From NCBI GenBank assembly GCA_037974665.1, contig CM075767.1:6659501-6723500 (forward strand): 64,000 bases of DNA, written 5' to 3'. This DNA comes from Ehretia macrophylla (lineage: Eukaryota; Streptophyta; Magnoliopsida; Boraginales; Ehretiaceae). The position numbers were made by a program, and so were the translations under genes. Under the pieces are notes generated by a model. That model saw nothing but the letters and a program-made list of their open reading frames with translations. It was not told where the DNA came from and did not search any database. Shown piece by piece: positions 1 to 10,900 of the stretch (position 1 is the first letter of the stretch; every line of letters starts with the position of its first letter).

Positions 1-249
1 TCTGGCTCTGGAACCACATACATTCCAGGACGGACAAGATAACAAAAGACATAACAGAAAGCGAAATAAACATGAATAATAGACAGATAAATAAATGAAT
101 TACAAATAAGATGAAGATAAAAGGAGACAAGGTCTCTTACTTGTTATTAACTGTGAATGGAAGTACTGTTACACTGCTGGTTGTACAAGAGTACAATGTT
201 CAAAGAGTGATACTGAAATAAAATAAAATTTAGAAAGGAAGAAAATTCG
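1..249 (-). repeat. Inverted terminal-region fragment of the endogenous caulimovirid
   Basis: This stretch is the reverse complement of the direct-orientation copies at 6818-7023 and 7073-7269. It begins with the complement of a degraded tRNA-Met primer-binding site (5-16, two changes from the copy at 7009-7020) and ends at the motif ttcggatc. From there the sequence switches to plus-strand viral coding sequence. It therefore lies head-on against the viral ORF and the normal 5' end of the provirus-like copy is missing. Seen directly by comparing the copies; the viral assignment follows from the neighbouring polyprotein. Confidence 0.8.
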
Positions 250-376
250 GATCAAGGTTTTACCTTTTAAAATATCAAAATATATTCCAAAATTGGAATC
301 TACATAAGAGAAGAATACCAAACTTCTCCAGGAACTGATTTCCAGAACCAAAAAATCAGAACCTTCATCTAGCCAA

Positions 377-1351
377 TTGGCACTTCAAACATTAAAACGG
401 TCAGACAGTAATTCTGATTTCGATTCCTCATCTTCACAGAATTCCGGGAGGGATAAAGTCATCCATCTCAATAGAATTTCTTTCCCAGAAACAAAGAATT
501 TCTATCCTAGACCTTCACCTCCAGATCTTCAAATTGAAGAATCACATATCCAAAGATCTTTCTCAGGATCTCAGATCTATGAATGGAACATAGATGGGAT
601 GTCTGAATATCAGATTTTCAATGTTACCAAACAGATGATCATAATCGGTAACATTTACAAACAAGCTGTTACTGAGAGAGCAGCAACCAGAAACATCATT
701 CTTGTCTTCAATGGGCAGCTAAAAGGATGGTGGGATGACCACCTCAGTGAAGCTACCAAAGAAGGCATTCTTAACATGGTGAAAACCAATGAGAATGGAG
801 AACCTGTTCTCAATCAGAATGGCCAGACAGAGTCTTGTGCTCTTTCAGCCTTAGTCTTCGATATCACCTACCATTTTGTAGGAGATCCCACAGTTTATCA
901 AGAAAGAACATATGAAATCCTTCAGAACCTCACATGTAGGACACTCCAAGACTTCCGATGGTATAAGGACGTCTTCCTCAGTAAGTTATACCAACGATCT
1001 GACAACAATGCCAGTTATTGGAAAGAAAGGTTCCTTTGTAGACTTCCAAAATTGTTTGCTCAGCAAGTAAGAGAATCTCTCTCATCAGAATATCCCAGTT
1101 TAGACTTTGACCTTATGACATATGGTGACATCATTTCCCATATTAATGAGACTACTTTAAAGCTTTGCATTGATCTTCGTCTCAAAGCTCAGTTAAAGAA
1201 ACAGTCTAACAGAAAAGAATTAGGAAATTGGTGTGAACAGTATGGTATGGAAAGAATTAAACCACCCCATACTCAGAAATTTCACAAGTCCAGAATCTCT
1301 ACCAGAAAATATAAGAATCACTTCAAGTCCATTGGACAGAAGTATAACTAG
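377..1351 (+). pseudogene. Coat-protein-like segment of the caulimovirid polyprotein
   Basis: The frame is open from about 308. The coordinate 377 is a TTG, not a convincing start, so this is an internal piece of a polyprotein. It begins with a Ser/Asp-rich stretch and continues with a region typical of caulimovirid capsid proteins, including WWDDHL, TYEILQNLTC, RFLCRLP and LGNWCEQYG, just upstream of a basic tract. The capsid role is family knowledge; the motifs are seen here. The segment ends in a TAG at 1349-1351. The duplicated copy at 6360-6582 has a sense codon at the same place, so the stop is a point change in this copy. The reading frame continues directly into the zinc knuckle. Confidence 0.8.
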
Positions 1352-2404
1352 AAGTATGGCAACAAACCATACACTCATAAGAAGAAACATTACCAGAGGT
1401 TTCCACGAAGAAATTGGAAATATAAAAAAGATAGTAAAAAAGCACAGAAAACCACAAGATGTTTTAAATGTGGTAAATCAGGACATTTTGCAAAAGATTG
1501 CAGAATCAGATCACTAATTCAATCATTAGAATTAGATGAAGCTACAAAGAGCAGAATTATCCAGTCCATAGATGATCTTGAATCATCATCCAGTTCTTCT
1601 TCAGAATACTCTGATGAAGAAAACATTAATCAGATTGGAACGGATAATTACTATTCCAGTAGTTCTTCCAACTCTATCCAGGAATATGCTTGCCCCAGCA
1701 AAGGAGCATGTTTCTGCCAGAAAGGATTAAATGTCCTTACAGATTCTCATAGTCTTATGATCGATATGATCTGTAAGATCAATGACCCAGAAGAAAAGCA
1801 AGCTTATCTTCTCAGACTCAAAGACATAATGGACCAAAAAGAGGAAGAAAAACCTCAATCCATTCCTATCCAGAATAACGTCAAGAATACCAACTATTCT
1901 GATGTTCTTAGTCATTTCCAGAAGAGAAAAACCCTGCCAGTAGGTATCTCTGATCTCCAACATGAGATTAAACTGTTAAAAACAGAAATTCAGCAACTCA
2001 AACAAGAATTTGGACAAGAAATTTGTGATCTCAGATTAGATCATGAACATCTCCAACAGGATGTCCAACTCTTACAGATAGAATCCTTAGAACGTCAAGA
2101 ACATCTTTCCCAGAACGGTGAACTTGATAAGCAGACCCAGATTGCTTTAGGCAAATTAACAGAAGGAGCTAGTACCTCCAAACCCACAGAAGATTATCTC
2201 AATCTTCTAAACAGAATCACTTACCAGAAATGGTATGTCCAATTAACCATCAAGGTTAATGATTTCAAGTTTGAAACCATTGCCTTATTAGACTCAGGTG
2301 CAGATATGAATTGCATCCAAGAAGGGCTAATTCCTTCCAGATATTTCGAGAAAACTAGAGAGAAGCTTTCTACAGCTGACTCTACCAGACTTCAAATCCA
2401 GTAA
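1352..2404 (+). pseudogene. Zinc knuckle, coiled coil and aspartic protease segment
   Basis: The segment is open throughout in the same frame as the upstream coat segment. A basic stretch is followed by a CX2CX4HX4C knuckle (CFKCGKSGHFAKDC, 1460-1501), the nucleic-acid-binding motif of the capsid C-terminus. A Ser/Glu/Asp-rich linker follows, then a heptad-like Leu/Gln/Glu stretch (about 1945-2130) that looks like a coiled coil. The retropepsin-type active site LLDSGAD has its Asp codon at 2291. The protease would process the polyprotein. The segment closes with a TAA at 2402-2404, and a further in-frame TAG lies at 2513-2515 before the RT part. Confidence 0.82.
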
Positions 2405-2524
2405 AAATTACCTAATGCGCATGTGTGCAATCAAGGTATTTGTTTCCCTACTAGCTTCGTGCTGATAAAACAGTTAAATTCCCAAGTCATTCTCGGGAAT
2501 CCATTCCTTCAATAGTTATTTCCC

Positions 2525-3085
2525 ATGACTGTTACAGAACAAGGTGTATCTACCAAAATGTTAGGTAAACCAATTCTTTTTGAGTTTTATTTTCCTTCGC
2601 AACGAAGAGATATTAACTCAATCCAGCAGAAAGAAAACCAAGTCAGTTTTCTTAAACAAGACATTAAGTGTCTCAGAATTGATGAGCAGATTGCTAAACA
2701 GCAAAAGGCTATCAATGATTTCCAGACCAAACTTGAAAAAGAAGTTTGTTCAGATCTTCCTACGGCCTTTTGGACTCGTAAGAAACATTCAGTCTCTCTC
2801 CCATATGAGAAAGACTTTTCAGAACAGAATATTCCTACCAGGGCTCGGCCCATTCAGATGAACCAGGAATATCTTTCTCTTTGTAAAAAAGAAATCCAGA
2901 GTTTATTGGATAAAAAGCTAATCCGACCCAGCAAAAGCCCATGGTCGTGCGCAGCCTTTTATGTTAATAAACATGCAGAACAGGAACGAGGCGTCCCTCG
3001 TTTAGTCATCAATTACAAGCCCTTGAATAAGGTCTTGCAGTGGATCAGATATCCATTACCCAACAAGAATGATCTCCTTAAGTGA
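2525..3085 (+). pseudogene. Reverse transcriptase, N-terminal part
   Basis: Same frame as the preceding segments. It contains the RT entry region with the motifs SPWSCAAFYV and RLVINYKPLNKVL, characteristic of the fingers/palm of caulimovirid and Ty3-type reverse transcriptases. The enzyme would copy the pregenomic RNA into DNA. A TGA at 3083-3085 separates it from the catalytic core, which continues in frame after 11 codons. The ATG at 2525 is internal and probably not a real start. No frameshift is needed to join the domain, which argues for decay by single-base changes only. Confidence 0.85.
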
Positions 3086-3118
3086 TTAAACCAGGCCCAT
3101 GTCTTCAGTAAATTCGAC

Positions 3119-3346
3119 ATGAAATCTGTATTTTGGCAAATCCAAGACAAAGAATCAGAAAGGTACAGAACTGCATTCACCGTTCCATTTGGACAATATG
3201 AGTGGAATGTTATGCCTTTTGGGCTCAAGAATGCACCTTCAGAATTCCAGAAGATCATGAATCAGATATTCAATCAGTATACAGATTTTACAATTGTTTA
3301 CATTGATGATGTTTTAGTCTTCAGTAATGACATCTATCAGCATTGA
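3119..3346 (+). pseudogene. Reverse transcriptase catalytic core
   Basis: The segment contains FSKFDMKSVFWQI just upstream and through its start, PFGLKNAPSEFQ, and the catalytic YIDD box at 3299-3310, with both Asp residues kept. This is the palm of the reverse transcriptase. A TGA at 3344-3346 ends the open stretch, and the same frame resumes two codons later with the RT connection and RNase H. The key catalytic residues survive but the two flanking stops abolish a full product. Confidence 0.88.
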
Positions 3347-3352
3347 AAACAT

Positions 3353-4132
3353 TTGCATATTTTCTTTAAAATCATTAAAGAAAACGGTCTTGTGGTTTCT
3401 GCACCCAAGATTAGTCTTTTTCAGACCAAAATTAGGTTTCTTGGTAATTTGATTTCCTTTGGAAAAATTACCCCAATCCAAAGAACACTTGATTTTGCAG
3501 AAAAATTCCCAGACATTCTGCGTGAAAAAACACAGTTGCAAAGATTTTTAGGATCTTTAAACTATGTCGCAGACTTTTATCCAGGCATTCGCCATCTTTG
3601 TAAACCTCTTTTTGAACGTCTTAAAAAGAATCCTCCAGCATGGACTGACGTCCACACAAACGCTGTCAAGGAAATTAAGCGTCAAGTCAGAGTTTTACCA
3701 GTTTTGACTTTATGTCAGCCAGATACTCCAAAGATTGTTCAGACTGATTCTTCTGAATTAGGATTTGGTGGTATTCTATTACAGATTTTAGAAGGAAAAG
3801 AACATATTGTTCGTTTTCATTCAGGAACATGGGATAAAGCCCAACAGAACTATTCAACAGTCAAAAAAGAAATTTTGTCCATTGTTAAATGCATTTCAAA
3901 ATTTCAAGATGACTTGTTGAACCAGAAATTCTTAGTTCGTGTTGATTGCAAGTCAGCAAAAGATGTGCTTACTAAGGATGTTAAAAATATTGCATCTAAA
4001 CAGATTTTTGCCAGATGGCAGGCTATCCTGTCAATTTTTGATTTTGATATCCAGTACATCAAGGGAGAGGATAACTCCATCCCTGATTTCCTAACCAGAG
4101 AGTTTTTGACAGGCCACGTGCCTATCACTTAG
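3353..4132 (+). pseudogene. RT connection and RNase H segment
   Basis: This is the longest uninterrupted piece of the pol region. After the RT thumb/connection (LQRFLGSLNYVADF, KPLFERLKK) comes an RNase H fold with VQTDSSELGFGGIL (first Asp), TVKKEILSIVKC (Glu) and VRVDCKSAKDVL (Asp), then the tail DNSIPDFLTREF. RNase H removes template RNA during reverse transcription. It ends with a natural-looking TAG at 4130-4132, after which the second ORF starts 231 bases downstream. Confidence 0.86.
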
Positions 4133-4363
4133 GATTCCTTCGGGAATACCTTTTCATTTTGTTTTCTTTTACAGATCACAGAAGCGGACACCAAAAATTC
4201 AGCTAGTGGATTTAGATGGATTGTTTCAAGTCCACCGCAATTAAGTAGATTGAAACACAGATTCAGATCCAGAAGCGAAATTGATAATTGTTTCAATTCC
4301 GTAATTCTTTCTATTTATTGTTGCTAACCATTCTGCAGGATCATCATCTCCTCGCACTTAGCA
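4133..4363 (+). other. Spacer between the two caulimovirid ORFs
   Basis: A 231-base spacer between the polyprotein stop and the ATG of the second ORF. It contains pyrimidine-rich stretches ending in CAG (near 4160-4175 and 4331-4339) that could serve as splice acceptors. Splicing is one way caulimovirids express downstream ORFs, but nothing here proves it. Confidence 0.4.
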
Positions 4364-5692
4364 ATGGCACCCAAGAAAGAAAAAGGAAAAGCTAAAGCAT
4401 TAGATATTGCATCCTATGCTCAGAAAGCTAGAACTCCAGCAGCATCCCCAGTCCAATCTTCAACTCCAGTAAAGATTGAAGATAAACAGATTACATATAC
4501 ACCATATTCTACCCAGTCACCCCTAGGTAGAAACCTCACAGTTTTGGGGACAGTTACCCCACAAAAACAGTTAACAAATGTTCATGCAGGTACTGCAGGT
4601 ACACCATCTTCCCAGACGACGGTCAGTAACAGGTTTCAGCCGCTTGTTACTAAAAAGAAGATAGTAACCCCAGAACCTAAACAGACACAACCACAGTTAC
4701 CGTCATCCACATACATTTACAAGAATGTGTTTGATCAGATTCTTGTAACAGAACCTTTCCATTCCAGACAGAATCCTAACATAACACCCGATGAGTTTGC
4801 CAGGGCATTCCTTCACCCTCATTCAAACTACATCCCAGAAAACACCTATAAAGACCAGAAATATTATGAGACAATTCTCATAAAAATAGAATCCATTGAG
4901 TTTGTTGCAGATGACAAAAACAAACCTCCAGGCCAGTATAGCCATGTCAAGGCTAAACTCCAGAAAGTGATCACCCTTGATCAATGGGGACAATCCCCAC
5001 AGAAAACCAAACAGATCCCAGAGGACATTCCCCTCAAGGACTACAACTATTATGACTACATTCAGGCGTGGTTCAGAGCTTTCAATCGCCAGAATGACAA
5101 TCATGATATGTCATGGTTCTTCCTACTCACCAAAACATTTCTATTAGAAGTTCCAAATTGGTTCATCCAATGGTGGGCATCATTTGGCCCAATTACAGAC
5201 ATCTTACCATAACCAGTCCTAGAAGGATTCCAGTACTTCACAGAACATTGGAAGACACCTGCTCAATTAGCGTATCTTCCTCCATTTTTTGTGTTTTACA
5301 GAATCTTCTTTGTCACGTGGATTTTCATATCAGAATTCGCGTACAAACATGTTTCTTTCGGAAATCACCAAGACATTTTGGTTTTCAGAAGAGCTCATTC
5401 AGTTATGTGGTGGAAGAAGATGAACAATGCTTCATGTTCAACACCAAAGGTCCAAGCATGGCTCGAGACCAATCAGAAACAGAAAAAAGAAATCCAACCA
5501 GAACAGCAGGAATTTCTTTCATTCAAGAACTTCCTCACTACGCAGTTAGCAGCGGCCACCAGTTATGACGAAGTCAAGGCCATCATGTTACAGTTACAAG
5601 AGCTTGATAAAACCTCAGATCAAGCATCAATATCAACAGATCATGCCGATGACAACGAAGATGACTGTTACGGCATTTATACTCCTCTATGA
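4364..5692 (+). pseudogene. Second ORF of the endogenous caulimovirid, unknown function, one in-frame stop
   Basis: The frame opens with an ATG at 4364 and runs 443 codons, broken once by a TAA at 5210-5212. The frame on the far side is clean to 5692. The N-terminus is Lys/Ala/Pro/Thr-rich and probably disordered. The middle has a Tyr/Trp-rich folded part (DYNYYDYIQAWFRAFN, WFIQWWASFGP). Then come hydrophobic aromatic residues (FFVFYRIFFVTWIF), and the C-terminus has a Gln/Glu/Lys-rich heptad-like stretch and an acidic tail. I do not recognise an enzymatic motif. The position downstream of RNase H matches ORF2 of florendovirus-like elements, whose function is unknown to me. A transactivator/inclusion-body role is an alternative but no diagnostic motif is seen. 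Confidence 0.7.
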
Positions 5693-6359
5693 GTATAAAC
5701 TGGAAACAGACAGTAGTATAGAAACAGATGTAATACTCCACTATGAGTATAAACTGGGCCATATGAGTTTTCCGGTGTTCTCTCCAAAAACACAGGACAG
5801 ATGAGTTTTCTAATGTTCTCTAAAAACATTGGACAGATAGGGTTTTGTTCTTCTAAGTTCCCTTCAAAAACTAGGATGAAATGGTAAGACTTCTCCTCTC
5901 TGAAGTCATATGGTTTCTGAAGAATTCCATGAAACTTCAGCTAGTCCGGGTCAAACGGCAACCGGTAAAGACATCTCAAGTCTGTTGATGGGTCTCACTT
6001 TCCCAAAAAGCCAAAGGAAATTTAGAATTTAGTTTGTCTTCTAGCGTGTATTTATTTTGTATTTTGCTTAGTCACCTTTCCTTTAGCCAACTTACCTTTA
6101 GCAGACCTATTTCAACAGCCATGTAAGGTCACGGCGTTGAGGAGCAGAGGGCGTAAGACTCCGTGTTGGCCATGTGGCGGTTTGGTGAGAAATAGTTAGG
6201 CTTCGAAGATAGTAAGGCTTCGAAGATAGTAAGACTAAGTACGGTACAGGGTAGATTATAGGGAAAATAGACTAGTTTGTTAATTTTCTTTGTATTAGTG
6301 GGAAATACACTTCGATCAAATGTACTTGTATGTATTTCACCATTAGTCAGTACGATTGA
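5693..6359 (+). other. Caulimovirid intergenic region
   Basis: A non-coding stretch after the second ORF, where caulimovirids carry the promoter and poly(A) signals. It contains short internal repeats: (c)tccactatgagtataaactgg-type duplications near 5680-5755 and a tandem aggcttcgaagatagta (about 6199-6232). I see no unambiguous TATA box in the expected context. It ends where the duplicated zinc-knuckle copy begins. Confidence 0.5.
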
Positions 6360-6582
6360 GTCACTTCAAGTCCATTGGACAGAAGTATAACCAGAAGTAT
6401 GGCAACAAACCATACACTCATAAGAAGAAACATTACCAGTGGTTTCCACGAAGAAATTGGAAATATCAAAAAGATAGTAAAAAAGAACAGAAAACCACAG
6501 GATGCTTCAAATGTGGTAAATCAGGACATTTTGCAAAAGATTGCAGAATCAGATCACTAATTCAATCATTAGAATTAGATGA
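6360..6582 (+). pseudogene. Duplicated fragment of the coat/zinc-knuckle region
   Basis: This is a second, near-identical copy of 1317-1541, placed out of context after the viral intergenic region. It has the same CFKCGKSGHFAKDC knuckle and basic stretch. It differs by scattered substitutions and lacks the TAG found at 1349-1351. It runs directly into an inverted copy of the viral terminal region at ~6583. It is therefore a rearrangement product, not a gene, and shows that the integrated locus holds pieces from more than one viral copy. Confidence 0.85.
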
Positions 6583-7003
6583 ATTCCAGGACGGACAAGA
6601 TAACAAAAGCCATAACAGAAAGCGGAATAAATACAAATAATAGACAGATAAATAATGGAAGTACAAATAAGATGGAGATAAGAGAGGAAAGATCTCTTAC
6701 TTGTTATTAACTGTAAATGGAAGTACTGTTACACTGTTGGTTGTACAGGAGTACAATGTTCAAAGAGTGATACCGAATTGAAAATAAAAATTTTTTAAAG
6801 AAAGAAAATTCGGATCCCTCTTTGAACATTGTACTCCTGTACAACCAACAGTGTAACAGTACTTCCATTTACAGTTAATAACAAGTAAGAGATCTTGCCT
6901 CCTTTTATCTTCATCTTATTTGCACTTCCATTATTTATCTGTCTATTATTTGTGTTTATTCCGCTTTCTGTTATGGCTTTTGTTATCTTGTCCGTCCTGG
7001 AAT
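6583..7003. repeat. Large inverted repeat (hairpin) of the caulimovirid terminal region
   Basis: The left arm (6583-6767) and right arm (6818-7003) are reverse complements with only a few mismatches and small indels, separated by ~50 bases ending in ttcggatcc. The right arm is in normal viral orientation and leads into the primer-binding site. The structure would fold into a ~185-bp stem if transcribed. Together with the inverted copy at 1-249 it shows head-to-head joining of viral fragments. Confidence 0.88.
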
Positions 7004-7008
7004 GTATG

Positions 7009-7020
7009 TGGTATCAGAGC
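7009..7020 (+). promoter_or_regulatory. tRNA-Met primer-binding site of the caulimovirid
   Basis: The sequence tggtatcagagc is the initiator-tRNA-Met-complementary site that primes minus-strand synthesis in plant pararetroviruses and marks position 1 of their genomes. It follows the right arm of the hairpin. A mutated, inverted version lies at 5-16. The third copy of the terminal region (ending ~7269) stops after tggtat. Confidence 0.85.
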
Positions 7021-7072
7021 CAGAGCAACTAGGTTGTTAGCTTATTTGCACTTCCATTTTAATTCGGCATCA

Positions 7073-7269
7073 CTCTTTGAACATTGTACTCCTGTACAAC
7101 CAACAGTGTAACAGTACTTCCATTCACAGTTAATAACAAGTAAGAGGTCTTGCCTCTTTTTATCTTCATCTTATTTGCACTTCCATTATTTATCTGTCTA
7201 TTATTTGTGTTTATTCCGCTTTCTGTTATGGCTTTTGTTATCTTGTCCGTCCTGGAATGTATGTGGTAT
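7073..7269 (+). repeat. Third direct copy of the caulimovirid terminal region
   Basis: A near-identical direct repeat of 6818-7014, separated from it by ~50 bases that include the primer-binding site and a short leader. It ends at tgtggtat, inside the primer-binding site, where AT-rich low-complexity host sequence begins. It marks the right boundary of the viral cluster. Confidence 0.85.
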
Positions 7270-7551
7270 ATATAGGATCTATATATTAAAAAAAAGGGAA
7301 AAGCGAAAATAAAAAAAATAGAAAAAAGGGAAAAACGAAAATAAACAAATAAAAATGCATATATATATTATACATATTTATATAGGATTTGTATAAAAAG
7401 TATGATCTACATATAAAAAAAAAGGCAAAAACGAAAATAAAATAAAAAAACAGAAAAAAAGAATGCATATACCTATATGTATAAAGTTTAAGCTATACAT
7501 ATATCTATTTTAAGCTATATATATATGTGCAAATAGGTACACACACACGCG

Positions 7552-7617
<66 letters not shown>

Positions 7618-7773
7618 TATACATATACATACATACTATATGCATAATGTAATAAACAAAGTAAAAAATAATATATACCTCTGAGGGGTCGGGTAGGGTG
7701 GTGGGATGGGGTGGGGTGAGGGGTGGGATAGGGTGGGATGGGGTGGGGTTTTTGAAAGAAAAAAAAAATCTAA
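7270..7773. repeat. Low-complexity tract with (CA)n/(TA)n microsatellite and G-rich block
   Basis: This stretch holds purine-rich A/G runs (7286-7460), a compound (CA)n(TA)n microsatellite (about 7539-7614) and a G-rich block at 7684-7749 with many GGG and GGGG runs. No coding potential is seen. Confidence 0.9.
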
Positions 7774-7977
7774 GTCTTACTAAAACTAGGGGGAAACGTT
7801 CTGCCCCCTGTTTTTAGTAAAAAGGGGCAAGCAAAGGGCCACCAAGCCCTTTGGTCGCCCTCTTAAATTAGAGGGCAGTGTAATTTAAGTGGTTCTCGCA
7901 ACCAAAGGGCGACGAGCACTTTGGTCGCCCAAAAACTATTTTTTTATAATTTTTTATTTTTAATTTATATGTTTCTA

Positions 7978-10900
7978 ATTTCTTTGCCCATTCGTAGCTA
8001 TTGGCGACCAAAGGGCGTCCAAAATTTTACTTTTCGTCGCCATTTGGTAGCCAATGGCCACCACGAGTCTACGAACTATTATGCAAAAGATGGAATTTAT
8101 TTCATATAATCACTTCTTTTGTTTTAAATGGCTCTTCTAAACTAAATATCATCTTTTATTATAGTCAATCTTTAATTTACACTAATTCATTGATACTAGT
8201 GCGAAGTTAAATTTTTAATCAAAAGAAAATAGATCTAGTACAAATTTGTAATGTACTTATTATTATTAATTCTTATGTTTTAAATCAATCTAACTTCTAT
8301 GAACATGAACATTTCGTCGCCCCTTCGTAGCCATTGGCGACCAAAGGGGGACCAAAATTTTACTTTTCGTCGTCATTTGGTGGCCAATGGCCACCACGGG
8401 GCTACGAACTATTATGCAAAAGATGGAATTTATTTCATATAATCACTTCTTTTGTTTTAAATAGCTCTTCTAAACTAAATATCATCTTTTATTATAGTCA
8501 ATCTTCAATTTACGCTAATTCATTGATACTAGTGCGAAGTTAAATTTTTGATTGGTATACGAAAAACTAATGACAATGCATAAAATCTTCATTGTTTTTC
8601 ACTTTGTATTTCAGCAACACTACTTTTTGTTAATTAGAATATAGAAGTATTAATCATCAATTTATTTTCGTGTCCTTATATCTTAAATATGTGCAACCTC
8701 ATACCATTAAATAAACCATAAAATATATTGTCAATCAAATGAAAATAGATCTAGCACAAACTTGTAATGTACTTGTTATTATTAATTCTTATGATTTAAA
8801 TCAATCTAACTTCTATGAACACGGACATTTCGTCGCCCCTTCGCAGCCGTTGGCGACCAAAGGATGACCAAAATTTTACTTTTCGTCGCCATTTGGTAGC
8901 CAATGGCCACCACGAGGCTACGAATTATTATGTAAAAGATAGAATTTATTTCATATACCCACTTCTTTTGTTTTAAATGGCTCTTCTAAACTAAATATCA
9001 TCTTTTATTATAGTCAATCTTCAATTTACGTAAATTCATTGATACTAGTGCGAAGTTAGAATTTTTGATTGGTATACGAAAAACTAATGACAATGCATAA
9101 AATCTTCATTGTTTTTCACTTTGTATTTCAGCAACACTACTTTTTGTTAATTAGAATATAGAAGTATTAATCATCAATTTATTTTCGTGCTCTTATATCT
9201 TAAATATGTGCAACCTCATACCATTAAATAAACCATAAAATATATTTTTAATCAAAAGAAAATAGATCTAGTACAAACTTGTAATATACTTGTTATTATT
9301 AATTCTTATGTTTTAAATCAATCTAACTTCTATGAACATGGACATTTCGTCGCCCCTTCGTAGCCATTGGCGACCAAAGGGCGACCAAAATTTTACTTTT
9401 CGTCGCCATTTGGTGGCCAATGGCCACCACGGGGCTACGAACTATTATGCAAAAGATGAAATTTATTTCATATAATCACTTCTTTTGTTTTAAATGGCTC
9501 TTCTAAACTAAATATCATCTTTTATTATAGTCAATCTTCAATTTACGCTAATTCATTGATACTAGTGCGAAGTTAGAATTTGATTGGTATACGAAAAACT
9601 AATGACAATGCATAAAATCTTCATTGTTTTTCACTTTGTATTTCAGCAACACTACTTTTTGTTAATTAGAATATATAAGTATTAATCATCAATTTATTTT
9701 TGTGCTCTTATATCTTAAATATGTGTAACTTCATACCATTAAATAAATCATAAAATATATTTCCAATCAAAAGAAAATAGATATAGTGCAAACTTATAAT
9801 GTACTTGTTATTATTAATTCTTATGTTTTAAATCAATCTAACTTCTATGAACATGGACATTTTGTCGCCCCTTCATAGCCATTGGCGACCAAAGGGCGAC
9901 CAAAATTTTACTTTTCGTCGCCATTTGGTGGCCAATGGCCACCATGGGGCTAGAAATTATTATGCAAAAGATGGAACTTATTTCATATAATCACTTGGTA
10001 TACGAAAAACTAATGACAATGCATAAAATCTTCATTGTTTTTCACTTTGAATTTCAGCAACACTACTTTTTGTTAATTAGAACATAGAACTATTAATCAT
10101 CAATTTATTTTCGTGCCCTTATATCTTAAATATGTGCAACCTCATACCATTAAATAAACTATAAAATATATTTTCAATCAAAAGAAAATAAATCTAGCAC
10201 AAACTTGTAATGTACTTGTTATTATTAATTCTTATGTTTTAAATTAATCTAACTTCTATGAACATGGATATTTCGTCGCCCCTTCGTAGCCATTGGAGAC
10301 CAAAGGGCGACCAAAATTTTACTTTTCGTCGCCATTTGGTAGCCAATGGCCACCACGAGGTTACGAACTATTATGCTAAAGATTGAATTTATTTCATATA
10401 ATCATTTCTTCTATTTGGTAGCCAATGGCCACCACGAGGCTACGAACTAGTAAATCTTATAATATATTTTCAATCAAAACAAAAGAGATCTTACACAAAC
10501 TTGTAATGTATTTGTTATTATTAATTCTTATGTTCTAAATCAACTTAAATTTTCATGAACATGAATATTTCGCAGCCCCTTCATAGCTAATGGCGACCAA
10601 AGGGCGACCAAAATTTTACTTTTTGTCGCCGTTTGGTGGCCAATGACCACCACGAGGCTACGAACTAGCATGCAAAAAATAAAATTTCTTTCATATAATC
10701 AATTCTTTTATTTTAAGTAGATCTTCTAAGCTAAATATTATCTTTTATTATAGTCATTCTTCAATTTATACTAATTCATTGATATTAGTGCAAAATTAAA
10801 ATTTGATTGGTGTGCGAAAAACTAATGACAATGATACAATCTTCATTGTTTTTCACTTTATATTTCATAATCCCACTTTTGTTAAATATAGAATTATTAA

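Larger units (their letters stand above)
250..4132 (+). pseudogene. Endogenous caulimovirid polyprotein, 5'-truncated, with in-frame stops
   Basis: One reading frame runs through the whole segment and shows, in order, a coat-protein-like region, a CCHC zinc knuckle, a coiled coil, an aspartic protease (DSG), a reverse transcriptase (YIDD) and RNase H. That is the order of Caulimoviridae polyproteins. In-frame stops are visible at 305-307, 1349-1351, 2402-2404, 2513-2515, 3083-3085 and 3344-3346. All pieces stay in the same frame, so I see no frameshift in ~3.8 kb. The upstream part that would hold the movement protein is missing or reduced to a few codons because the inverted fragment abuts at ~250. 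With the second ORF downstream, the layout recalls florendoviruses (one large ORF plus ORF2), but petuvirus- or solendovirus-like relatives are not excluded. Not functional as it stands. Confidence 0.88.

Noticed and set aside
377-377. TTG at 377 as the start of the viral polyprotein
   Set aside because: The frame is open upstream to 308 and the region is internal to a polyprotein, so a start here is not supported.
8001-8543. Repeated 69-codon ORFs in the 516-bp array
   Set aside because: They recur because the DNA repeats. Other units break the frame.
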